NCBI GenBank assembly: GCA_002221725.1
Contig: NJFT01000063.1
Location: forward strand, 62,001 to 126,000
DNA from: Scedosporium boydii
Taxonomy: Eukaryota > Ascomycota > Sordariomycetes > Microascales > Microascaceae
Length of the DNA: 64,000 nucleotides
Reading direction: 5' to 3'
The position numbers and the translations under genes were made by a program. This document shows, piece after piece, positions 1-9,460 of this stretch. Position 1 is the first letter of the stretch. The number at the start of each line of letters is the position of its first letter. The notes beneath the pieces were generated by a model, which saw nothing but the letters and a program-made list of their open reading frames with translations, searched no databases and had not been told where the DNA came from.

Positions 1-1
1 T

Positions 2-1087
2 GTCCGTAGGAATGCCCCATACCACCTCGGCCTTCGTTCCGTCACTTACGCTCTCGCCGCTGGAAACACTACCATCCTCAAGGGCTCCGAGCTCTCTCCA
101 CGTTGTTACTGGGCTATCGCTGACGTCTTTCGTGAGGCTGGCTTGCCCGATGGCTGCCTCAACCTCATCTTCCACCAGCCCGCTGACGCTGCCGCCGTGA
201 CTGAGAGTATTATCGCCCACCCGGCCGTCAAGAAGATCAATTTTACTGGCAGCACGAAGGTCGGCAGTATTATTGCCGCCTCTGCGGGGCGTCACCTAAA
301 GCCTGTGCTGATGGAGCTCGGCGGCAAAGCAAGCGCCGTGGTGCTGAAGGACGCCGACCTCGAGAAGGCGGCGCTGCATTGCATGAGAGGAGCGTTCCTT
401 AATGTAAGCTTACCTAATATTTTAAAACGAAAAATAAAAGAAAACCTGAGAACATCCTTTCTAGGAAATGCTGACAAAGGGTCAAAAAAACAATAGGCTG
501 GACAGATCTGTATGTCTACCGAGAGAATCATCGTCCACTCGTCCATCGCCGAGGACTTCAAGGTAGCTCTTAGTGCTGCTATTGAGCGCACCTTCGAATC
601 GGACGGCGACATACCTGCCCTCGTGACCGCAGCCGCCGCGTCCCGGAACCGTGGCCTCGTTACCGACGCTATATCCAAGGGCGCGAAGGCTATTCCGCTC
701 TTTGGTGGTCGCAGTGTTGAAGCTGTCGAGACCCATATGCGGCCCGTTGTGCTGACGGGCATCGACAAGAGTATGGACCTCTACGCGTCGGAATCGTTCG
801 GCCCCAGCGTTTCCTTCTTCACTTTCGAAACTGAGGCCGAGGCGCTGGCACTTGCAAACGACACTGAGTATGGTCTCGCGGCGTCGGTGTTCACAGAGGA
901 CCTCCGGGCTGGGTTTCGCATCTCTGAGGCCCTGCAGTCGGGCGCAGTACACATCAACTCGATGACGGTGCACGACGAGTTCGCACTACCACATGGTGGC
1001 GTTAAGAAGAGCGGGTTCGGGCGGTTTAATGGGTACCAGGGTCTCGAAGAGTTCTTGTATTGGAAGACCGTCACTTGGATGGAGTGA
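2..1087 (+). CDS. Aldehyde dehydrogenase, vanillin/salicylaldehyde-type (5' partial)
   Basis: The gene is open at the left window edge, so its N-terminal coenzyme-binding part is missing. Exons are 2..403 and 497..1087, with a 93-bp GT-AG intron. Visible motifs are NAPYHLGLRS near the start, an FTGSTKVG nucleotide loop, MELGGKAS with the general-base Glu, and GQICMSTER right after the intron, whose Cys (509-511) is the catalytic nucleophile. The GQICMSTER form is typical of NAD(P)-dependent vanillin, salicylaldehyde and benzaldehyde dehydrogenases, which oxidise aromatic aldehydes to acids. It is convergent with the flavocytochrome b2 gene. In this neighbourhood it would suit oxidation of the aldehyde made by the ThDP decarboxylase, which is inference. 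The exact substrate cannot be read from sequence. Confidence 0.88.
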
Positions 1088-1501
1088 GAATGGAAGAAAG
1101 CGTCTCGAAGTAGATAGTGAAATGCGAATGGTTAGCAGACGCTTAGATTGGAAATTTCGCTCTATTCTATCTCCTTACTCCCAGTCTCTTCTACATTATA
1201 CCAGGTTGTTCTGCGCAGTAGCTGTATCCATCCCGCGTTTGATGCGGTCGGCACTCGATTAGTCCCTCCTGCTTCTGTGTCGTAAAAGATGTGTTTTTTT
1301 CATTTTAGGTTCTTGTAATCTCTAGTTCAAAGTATCAAAATATCATATGCCCATATTGGATGTGAGAGACATAAGAGGAGTGAAAGACATGAGAGACGCA
1401 AAAGAGCTGTTGAACTACCCGATCTGTGCCTTCTAGTAACTGTAACCACATATGCCGTCTATTTATCTTGAGTCTATGTGGAAGAAAATTAATTGATACC
1501 T
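1088..1501. other. Intergenic, convergent 3' ends
   Basis: Shared 3' flank of the aldehyde dehydrogenase and the flavocytochrome b2 gene. It is moderately A/T-rich, and I see no gene or RNA in it. Confidence 0.6.
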
Positions 1502-3316
1502 TTACAATCTTGACTTGATAGTATTATCCGCCTTCCTTGCATAGGGATGGTCTCGGCCAGGGACAAGGTGGTCAAGCTCAGCGGTATTGACATATTTTGG
1601 GCTCGCATCTCGCATCAAGTCCGTCATCCCGCAAAGAGCCATGGCGGTCTCGATCTCATCCTTGAGAACTGCATCCATAGAGTCGGTCAGTCTGTAACTC
1701 TGGAATTCATGTATCCTTGGACCTCGGGGCGCCAAGGAGTGTGGATACAATGAAAAGAACGATAAAAGGGGAGTGGAAAGAATTGCACGTACTCTCAATG
1801 GCATGTTCAACACCCTCTTGGCCATAGCCAAGAGCGTACAGAAGGGGTCTACCGATCCCAACAGCGGACGCGCCTAGACAAATAGCCTTGACCACATCGG
1901 AACCCCTCCGGAACCCACCATCCACGAGCACCTCCATTGCGCCGAAGACTTGCGGGCACACTTTGTGAAGTTCTAGTAGTGTTAGGATAGCGGGTGGTGC
2001 TGTATCCGCTGCCCGTCCGCCGTGGTTACTCACGACGATACCGTTGCATCCAATCCGAAGGGCTACCTCCGCGTCCGCCGCCCGTTGCACGCCCTTAACC
2101 ACGATCGGAACGTTTCCTGCGATGCTCCGGAGCCACGCGATGTCTTCCCAGGATAACGTGGGATCGATAAACGATGATAACTGCCGGGCTAGGCCTGCGC
2201 CCTTCTTGTCTCTCTGTATTCCCACGGAGGAGGTTGTCCTAAACGCTTCAGCGCGGTCAACCGCCGAGGCCTTGACCCGTTCATCGGCTTCACGCTTAGA
2301 CATAACCGGCAGGTCTGCAGTCACGAAGATAGCCTTGACCTTACCGGAGGCCAGGACACGCCGCACAGCTTCCGCCGACTTCTCACGCTCCTTGTCGACA
2401 TAGAGCTGGAAGAAGGCGTGCTCGGGCGTTACTTCTAGGACCTCATCATGCGGGTATGAGGAGGGCGTCGAGAAACACTGCACAATGCCTGTCGCAGCGG
2501 CTGCGCGAGCGAGCGCGAGCTCACCCTCCGACCCGGCCGTCCGCGCCGCACCCGTGGGCGCGATGTAGATGGGGGCCGATATTGAGCATCCGAAGAGCCG
2601 AGTCTGTGTGGTCACAGAGCCGACGCCGCGCATGACGGCCGGGCGGAGCCAGATGCGCTGCAGGAAGGTGCGGTTAGCATCACGTGTGATGTTGTCGTTC
2701 GCGGCACCGCTGATGAAAGCCCAGGACTTGGCCGAGAGGGTCCGGCTCGCTACCTGCTCAAAGTCGTCAAGGTTGATAATAGTGTCGAGCGCCGGGCGAC
2801 CAGTCGTGCTGGCGTGGCCGGTGGAAGCAGTTGAGGGTGGAGAGGCATTTGGAAACGAATGGGGAGAAGGCGCTGTTAGAGGTGCCTCTCGTAGCTCTTC
2901 ACCCGTGACAAGTGGGGTGTCTAGGTTGCCGATGTGGTACTTGGTCTCAAGTGATTTCTTAATCAAAGAGGGGGAGTGCACCTCATTGTACTCAGTGGAA
3001 GCATCACGTCCTGCGTACCGGTATATTACTGTAACCCCAGGATCAAATCATGAAACAGGGTAGGAATTAGTATGGTACGCATTGGGTTGGTCGTAGGAGA
3101 TCATGAACAAGTTGGGGGAAGGGGTGGAGAGGGCCAGGTAGGGGAGGACTCAGGATGGTGTGTGTTGGAGAAACCAATTCTGGACGCACCCTCTGCGCCA
3201 CCCGGGTGGCGAGGCGCGAAATCCGTCATGTCGTACACAGTTCCGTCCACCACAATCCAGAGATCTTCTGGGCTGTTGTGCCGGCTGAGTTCCGAAGGTG
3301 ACACCTTTTTAGCCAT
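1502..3316 (-). CDS. Flavocytochrome b2-type L-2-hydroxyacid dehydrogenase (lactate/mandelate type)
   Basis: Three exons on the minus strand (3316..3190, 3028..1793, 1668..1502) give 509 residues, the usual length for cytochrome b2 proteins without a presequence. An N-terminal cytochrome b5 domain (HPGG haem ligand, then YRYAGRDA) is followed by an FMN-dependent alpha-hydroxyacid dehydrogenase domain. That domain has the IYIAPTGAA start, the KGVQ Lys, the SNHGGR active-site His/Arg and the LVDGGFRRG and GIGRPLLYALGYG phosphate-binding parts. The family oxidises (S)-2-hydroxy acids (lactate, mandelate) to 2-oxo acids. The protein starts directly at the b5 domain with no mitochondrial presequence and ends in SRL, a PTS1-like tripeptide, so a peroxisomal location is inferred. 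It is divergent from the permease. Next to a benzoylformate decarboxylase-like gene, mandelate is as likely a substrate as lactate. Confidence 0.9.
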
Positions 3317-3968
3317 GTTCTAATGCTCTTTCTTTTCTTTCTTTCGTAGAGTAAGTCGGACTAGGAAAATATTGGCGGTTATTCTGGCTTCTTACGTACG
3401 AATGCTTCGGTTTGATAAAGTGATTGCCGGGGCATATGTTCTGCTAGGGTGTGTTTTTTTGGCCAGGGAAAGGGGAAGGTTATGGAGTAATTGGTATGCC
3501 TTTTTTATCTTGACCCCTGAGGAACGTTCCGAACCGAGAGAAGTAAGTCTTCGGCAACATCACGTGCTTAGATCCTACCCGGCGATGGGTAGTAACGGAG
3601 ACACTCTTCCTATGAAGTCTTTGTCTTATCAGGTTCCGGTCTGTGAGCCGTGGCTTTCATATATAATCCCCTCCAGTAGGTTAAAAATCTTGGTATACCT
3701 TGTCTTTCTACTTCATATTTTGTACAGAAATTTCGCTTCTTGTAAACGAAGTGGCCTCCCATCGATTGTGTTTCTCGACCGGTATTCGGAACACTACTGC
3801 CGAAAGTACGGGACCGTGCTTAGTCGTAAGCAGTACGTTGATACCTAACATCAATTTGGAAAGCAACTGTTTATGCGCGGTAGCGGGTTCTTTGGCGCTT
3901 TTCTTGCCTTCCAAAATCATCCCAGTGCCTTCTCCAATACGAGCTCTAATGATACCCGAGCGATACAC
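3317..3968. promoter_or_regulatory. Divergent promoter region between flavocytochrome b2 and permease
   Basis: About 650 bp separate the two divergent start codons, so regulation is probably shared. It contains GTTCCGAAC at 3526-3534, a motif that recurs upstream of other genes of this region. Short open frames here show no recognisable domain. Confidence 0.45.
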
Positions 3969-5909
3969 ATGTCTGCGCGTATCAAGCTAATAACCGGGTC
4001 TATGATAGTGGTTGTAAGAACTTCGGAAAAACATGGAGATTTGAAGTTAGAAGTACAGGTCTCGCGCAGTGAGACAGAAGGAAATGTCAGGGATGTTGTG
4101 GTAAGCCCAGAGTCTTCCAGTCAAGCTCACCACCGGTGCATGCTACTGATTACTGACTTTAGAACCGTAACAGGTAGCTAGGTCATTCAACAAGCTCTCT
4201 ACGCTTGCTCTTGCTGTGTCTCTCATGGCAACATGGGAAGCATTGCTTTGCACTCTGGGTCCTGCACTCCTTAGTGGTGGCCCTGTGTCACTCATATATG
4301 GCTTCATCCGTATGACTAGAGCCCGGAAAAAATACGAACATAAATCAGTGACGCGGGTTGTCTAACTAATGGTTTCCTTTCTTTAGTGACCTTTATTGGT
4401 ACAACATGTACGGCTATGTCCCTAGCAGAGCCGGCATCTATGTGAGTAACCCTATGTAGCACTACACTACCCACCGCCTCATGATGTGGCCTGGTTAGGA
4501 TTAATGGCTTGTGATCTGCTACAGGTTTCCCTTTGCAGGTGGCCAGTACCGTATTGTGGCCGAGCTCAGCCCGCCTCGGTTTCGGACGGTCTTGAGCTGG
4601 TATTCCGCATGGACGACAGTGTTTGGTTGGCTCGCCTTCAACGGGACCGCGCCATTCCTCTGTGGGACGCTGATCCAGGGATTGATCGTCCTTAACAATC
4701 CCGACTACACGCCTGAGAAATGGCAAGGCACCTGCTTCTTCTGGGCCATCCTGGCGGTGGCTTTCGTGATCAACATCTACCGCAGCGACCTGCTTTCAAA
4801 GCTAGAGTCTCTGGCGATGATCTTGCACATCATCTTCTTCGTCATAGTTTTCATCGTCGTGCTGGCGCTCTCGCCTGATAGACACAGCTCAGCTTTTGTG
4901 TTTACCAAGTTTCAGAATAGCACAGGCTATAATAGTGATGGGATCGCTTGGTCACTAGGCATGCTTACGTCGGCCTACGTCATGGTTGGTATGTATACTC
5001 GATCGACCCGTCTCCTTTGTCCCAGCGGCATCCCAAGAGGAACAGAAAAATTGAGAAAGTGATGGGAGGCGAGAGCTAAGCCAGAGAGCAACAAATTAAC
5101 ACGATAGTGGAACTCTAGGCTTTGACTCTGCCATGCATATCGCTGAGGAGACGAAGAATCCGCGCAAGGACGTGCCTTGGGCAATGGTCGGCTGCCTCTT
5201 AGTGAATGGGGCCATGGGCTTCGCCATGCTCATCGCCGTTCTGTACGGCATGGGTGACCTCGACACAGCCATCAACACACCGATCGGCTTCCCAATTGTC
5301 GAAATGTTCCTGCATATCTCCAGAGGTAGTAAGGCGGCGGCTACGGCAATGACGTGCACCATCGTCATCTCGGCCTGGTTTGCCGCGGTAGGAATGCTTG
5401 CATCTTCCTCGCGCGCCCTGTATGCGTTTGCGCGTGACGGCGGAACTCCTTTCTCGTGGTGGCTGTCCCGACTACATCCGCAGCGGCGGGTGCCCGCTAA
5501 CGCCGTCATTTGTGTGTGTTCCTTACTAACGTTGCTCGCGCTCCTCAACATCGCCTCCACAACTGCCTTCAACGCAATCCTATCTCTCGCCGTGGTGGGG
5601 TTGTACCTCTCCTACCTGATCTCTGTCAGCATAATCCTCTTCCGGCGCTTCTGGAACCCGCAGGCCCTACAATACGGGCCGTGGAGGCTCCCGAAGTCAG
5701 TTGGCGTGGCAGTCAATGTCTTTTCTATGATCTACCTAGTTTACACGGGCATCTTTCTCCTGTTTCCACCCCTGCAGCCCGTAACTGCCGACAACATGAA
5801 TTACGCCTGTCTAGTTCTCGGCGCTGCATTGCTTTTCAGCACGTTTAACTGGTTCCTATGGGGCCGCAAGCACTTCAAAGGGCCTAGTGATATAGTGGCC
5901 AATGACTGA
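3969..5909 (+). CDS. APC-family amino acid/amine permease
   Basis: Five exons (3969..4100, 4174..4309, 4387..4441, 4525..4988, 5119..5909) give about 525 residues, normal for fungal GABA/choline/amino-acid permeases. Conserved pieces come in order: SFNKLSTLALA, WEALLCTLGPALLSGGPVSL, the SLAEPASMFPFAGGQY loop typical of the family, FDSAMHIAEETKNPRKDVP, and about twelve hydrophobic segments in total. The 55-bp third exon has to be included to restore the SLAE motif. The start is the least certain part, since a second ATG at 4002 is in frame. It would import an amine or amino acid across the plasma membrane. Its place between a hydroxyacid dehydrogenase and an amine oxidase suggests uptake of the pathway substrate, which is inference. 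Confidence 0.85.
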
Positions 5910-6904
5910 ATTTCTCGAGCTCTCTGACAGAATGACAAGAGTCAAGTTTATCTTTCTTCGCGTTCACTGTTTCCGATCTCCCCGGAAAAGGATGACACGA
6001 GTCTACGTCATTCTATTTCAATATATGGGATTATTTACTATGCTTTTCTTTTCTTTTCTTTTCTTCTCTAAAAAGAAGAAAAAAAATGAAAAAAAAAGGA
6101 AAGGAAAGGAAAAGAGAAAGAATGAGAGGAGGGGGAATTTGGACTCGGAGATTGGAAGACTGGAATTTCCTATTCCCAACCACATGTTTGCTAGGTATCA
6201 CAATGAAGATGTTGCTATTTGACCTCTTTCCTCACACTAAGGTTTCTTCAGCAGAGAGGAAAAAGTGAGATTATGGGTTGAAGGACTGTATACCGAGGCA
6301 GCTTCCTGTGGCTCGAATATTCCGGTTATTCCCACTATACACCCGCAAAGGCATAAACGTTGAATTCTACTAGGAATCCAGCGCGAAAGCTGGGTGCACA
6401 GTCCAAGCCCTCTTTTCCCTCCCCTATGGCCTGCCCCCCGGCGACCCACCGGAACCAGGTCTAGAAACCGTTAATTCATTCCATATTCCGTGTTCCACAC
6501 CATTGAAGGGCCCGTGAGCTTTGCTTCCTGGTTCCGGGTTCCGGGTGTGGCATGGTGGTTCGGAAGTCCCGAGGCGTCTGCCCAAGGCACATTCCTTCTC
6601 CGGGGCGAAACAACTCTAGCTTGAATCTCCCCACCTTGGTTGAAGGGAGGGGGGTGGAAGACACGGCCATCCTATGGCCTCGCTGGACTGAGGACAGTTA
6701 AAATGCGACACCAATCCGTACCACATTGATATTCCGTACTAAGAGCCCAATATCAAAGAGCCAGGCTCTAGCATTAAATCAGCCCACGTAACGAAAGATT
6801 TATCAAATTAGGTCAAAGGAACCCTACCTATCGACTCACTGTGATACCATATACGTACACACCACGGAGAAGCCAAAAGAGCCGCTGCAAAGAACCAAAA
6901 GAAA
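5910..6904. other. Intergenic, permease 3' flank and oxidase promoter
   Basis: Holds purine-rich low-complexity DNA (about 6040-6130) and several CGG/CCG triplets. These include GTTCGGAAG at 6558-6566 and two GGTTCCGGG-like copies just before it. No gene is supported. Confidence 0.5.
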
Positions 6905-8517
6905 ATGTCAGCTGCCCGTTATACCACGATCCCCAACTACTCGGCCAAAATCCTCGTGAAGGGCACTCCGGAATATGAACGCTGTCGTACGAACAACCCC
7001 TCAGCCGACACACCCGCCCGTTACCCGCGGGAGATTCACGTCGTCAAGTCCGCTGAGGATGTGTCGGCAGCCCTCAGACGGGCGGCGGAGCTGGGTGTGT
7101 GCGTGGGTGTACGATCCTCGGGCCACATTATGAACGTGCCATCCCTCATCGAGGACGGTATCCTCATCGACACGGTAGAGCTGAACAGAGGTCTTGACTA
7201 TGAACCGCAGTCCAAGGTTATTAGCTTCGGCCCTTCAGTGCGTGTTGAAGAGGTCGCAGAGGGACTGGCTAAGATCGGGCGTTTCTTCCCGCACGGCCAT
7301 GCACCTACGGTCGGTGCCGGGGGTTTCCTCTTGGCAGGCGGGCAGGGTTGGTTCGTGCGCGGTTGGGGCGCCACGAACCAGACGTGGATCGTTAAGATGG
7401 AGATCGTGGTTCCTGATGGACGGATCGTGATCGCCAGCCCTACTGAGAATCGGGACCTCTGGTGGGCAGCACGTGGCAGCGGCCTCGCCTTCTTCGGTGT
7501 TGTAACGCGGTTCTGGTGCCGCACCATTGCGACCTCACTTATGTGGGAGCGCACGTTCAAGTTCGAGATTAACACCGACAACTACGAGACTCTGATGACG
7601 TGGGCCATTGAGAGCGGTCGCTCCACACCCAAATATGGCACGGACCTTAACCTGACCATCGATTACCCAGAGAAGTATGACGCTCGATTCACAACAGACG
7701 ACGTGCCGCCTTCTAGGAAGTTGCATATGTCTCTCAACTTGCTATGCTACACGGACACGAGGAGGGAGGCCGTCACGCTGCTTAGCGCCTACGACAAGAT
7801 GCCAAAGAATGTCCATGACTGGCTCTTGGAAATGAAGCCCGTCCAGAGGCGGACCTTTGAGGAGGTCTTTGCTAGAAAGCGGGGTTTCCTTGGGAACTCA
7901 AAGAATGAGCGCTGGCAGATTAACAGCATCATGAATGACCCCACTGTTCCTCTCTCTAGGGTACGTGATAAGGCTCTCCTCGGAACCTCCAATCTTGCAA
8001 CAAATGATTGACTGAAGCGTATTAGCTCCTCGAAGGAATCAAGCCAGCCATGCTCGAACTTCCCACACGAACATCCTCGGTGTTCCTCTGCCACTGCGAT
8101 ATCACGCCCGACGAGGAGGACGCGGCGCTGAGCTTGCCGCAAGACCTGTACATCTCGACTATTACAGGGTGGACTGACCCATCGCTGGAACCGGCCATCT
8201 ACCAGCCGATGCGGGATCGGTACCGCCGGGCATTCCCAGTCGCCGTGGGCATGTACATTACTGAAATTGATGTTAACAACGATGACGCGAACGTGAGTGT
8301 TTTGCTACGAGTTCTGTCCGTTTTCTCTCATTTTCTTTCGGCAAGCTGACTTCTGTCCCTTTTCAACACCTAGACCAAGGTCTTGTCCGACACGGCTCTG
8401 GCCAAGTTCCTCCAAATTCGCGAGAAGTGGGATCCCAAGGGCCTTTTCCCGAACTACAAGGCCATTGTTAGGGTACACGACAAGATCAACAAGCTGCAGA
8501 GGAAGTCTCTGCTCTAG
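6905..8517 (+). CDS. BBE-like FAD-linked oxidase
   Basis: Three exons (6905..7960, 8026..8292, 8374..8517) give 488 residues. An FAD_binding_4 (PCMH) domain is seen: RYPREIHVVKSAEDV, GVRSSGH with the likely FAD-linking His, then PTVGAGGFLLAGGQGW. A C-terminal berberine-bridge-like segment (LFPNYKAIV) follows. These oxidases take electrons from alcohols, carbohydrates or aromatic compounds and pass them to O2. The Cys that forms the second flavin bond in bicovalent members is replaced by Ala (HAPTVG), so a single covalent bond is expected. No secretion signal is visible, which suggests a cytosolic or other intracellular enzyme. It lies in tandem upstream of the amine oxidase. Its step in the pathway is unknown; oxidation of an alcohol or hydroxy group is a guess. 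Confidence 0.82.
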
Positions 8518-8893
8518 GGTGTTGTTATCAGAGGCTCCAAGTTGCCTGCCTCTTTCTGTTGACGAGTCGGTTGTGGTCGTGGTTGGCAATTGGGTACATG
8601 GCTGCGTTTGGAAGGATGGGAACGAGAGCGGCCATAGTAAGGGCGAAAGAATCCCTCGTATCACGAAGATTACTAGTGCCTTAGGATGAAATTGCATTGC
8701 ACCCATGTAATAAAACTACGCCCTACATCTGTACCTAGCGATGTCTGTGTCCTGTTCTTAAACCATTGCTAACTAGTGTAGGATTGGTAGATAGGTGCGG
8801 GGGGGAGACTGCTTTTCCATGTGGCTGTAGCTTACACGTCTGTAATCCTTTGTTGCAGTTGCAGACTTCCCTTTCTTTCTTTTTCCCCTCCCC

Positions 8894-8902
8894 TTTTTTT
8901 TT

Positions 8903-8944
<42 letters not shown>
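8894..8944. repeat. Poly-T tract (about 51 bp)
   Basis: Uninterrupted T apart from one C at 8904. Similar tracts occur at 12297-12332 and 31830-31857. Confidence 0.9.
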
Positions 8945-9373
8945 CAATTTTTCCAAATTTTATTTCTGGAATCTACCTCCAGCGTTATGCGGGGTTGGAT
9001 TCGGAAGTCGCCGGGCCGCACAAAGACTCCTCGTGAAAGATGCGCCAAGTGCTGCCGCTTAAGAGGAAGGTTCCGCTGCGGAAGATTGCTGACGTCGCAA
9101 CTTTGAGTATTGCGTATTGTGTTCCGAAATTCCGCAAACAACTCAACCTATCTGCTGGCAGGCACGGCTTTCCTCGGATGTATGCAATCCTGTTCCAGGA
9201 CAGCTGAGGGATGGGGAACCCCTACGTTCCGGATCTTTTGTTTCTATTTCGTGTCCCCCAGTTTTTATTTTCCCATAATATCGAGCACCCGCAAACCCTC
9301 CGGTTGGTTTTAGCACTCGGACTGTCGTCGCGGTTCAGTAGAACCGCTGGAACCTACTTAGCCAATCATTCTA

Positions 9374-9426
9374 TTTTTTTTTTTTTTTGTTCTCTAAGAG
9401 AAAGCAACAAAAAAAAAAAAAAAAAA
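9374..9426. repeat. T15/A18 inverted repeat in the 5' leader of the amine oxidase
   Basis: A T run (9374-9388) plus GTT is followed within about 18 bp by AAC plus an A run (9409-9426). It ends 34 bp before the ATG. The transcript could form a long A-U hairpin. Confidence 0.6.
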
Positions 9427-9460
9427 GACTTAGCTTGCCAAGAAAGTAATCCGATCAACA

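Larger units (their letters stand above)
8518..9460. other. Intergenic with long poly-T tract, amine oxidase promoter
   Basis: Contains a 51-bp T tract with a single C (8894-8944), the dyad TTCCGCTGCGGAA at 9071-9083, GTTCCGAAA at 9121-9129, and a T/A hairpin just before the next start codon. No coding sequence is supported. Confidence 0.6.

Noticed and set aside
5902..6268. Open frames through the A/G-rich stretch downstream of the permease
   Set aside because: The Lys/Arg-rich text comes from simple-sequence DNA and has no family-like features.
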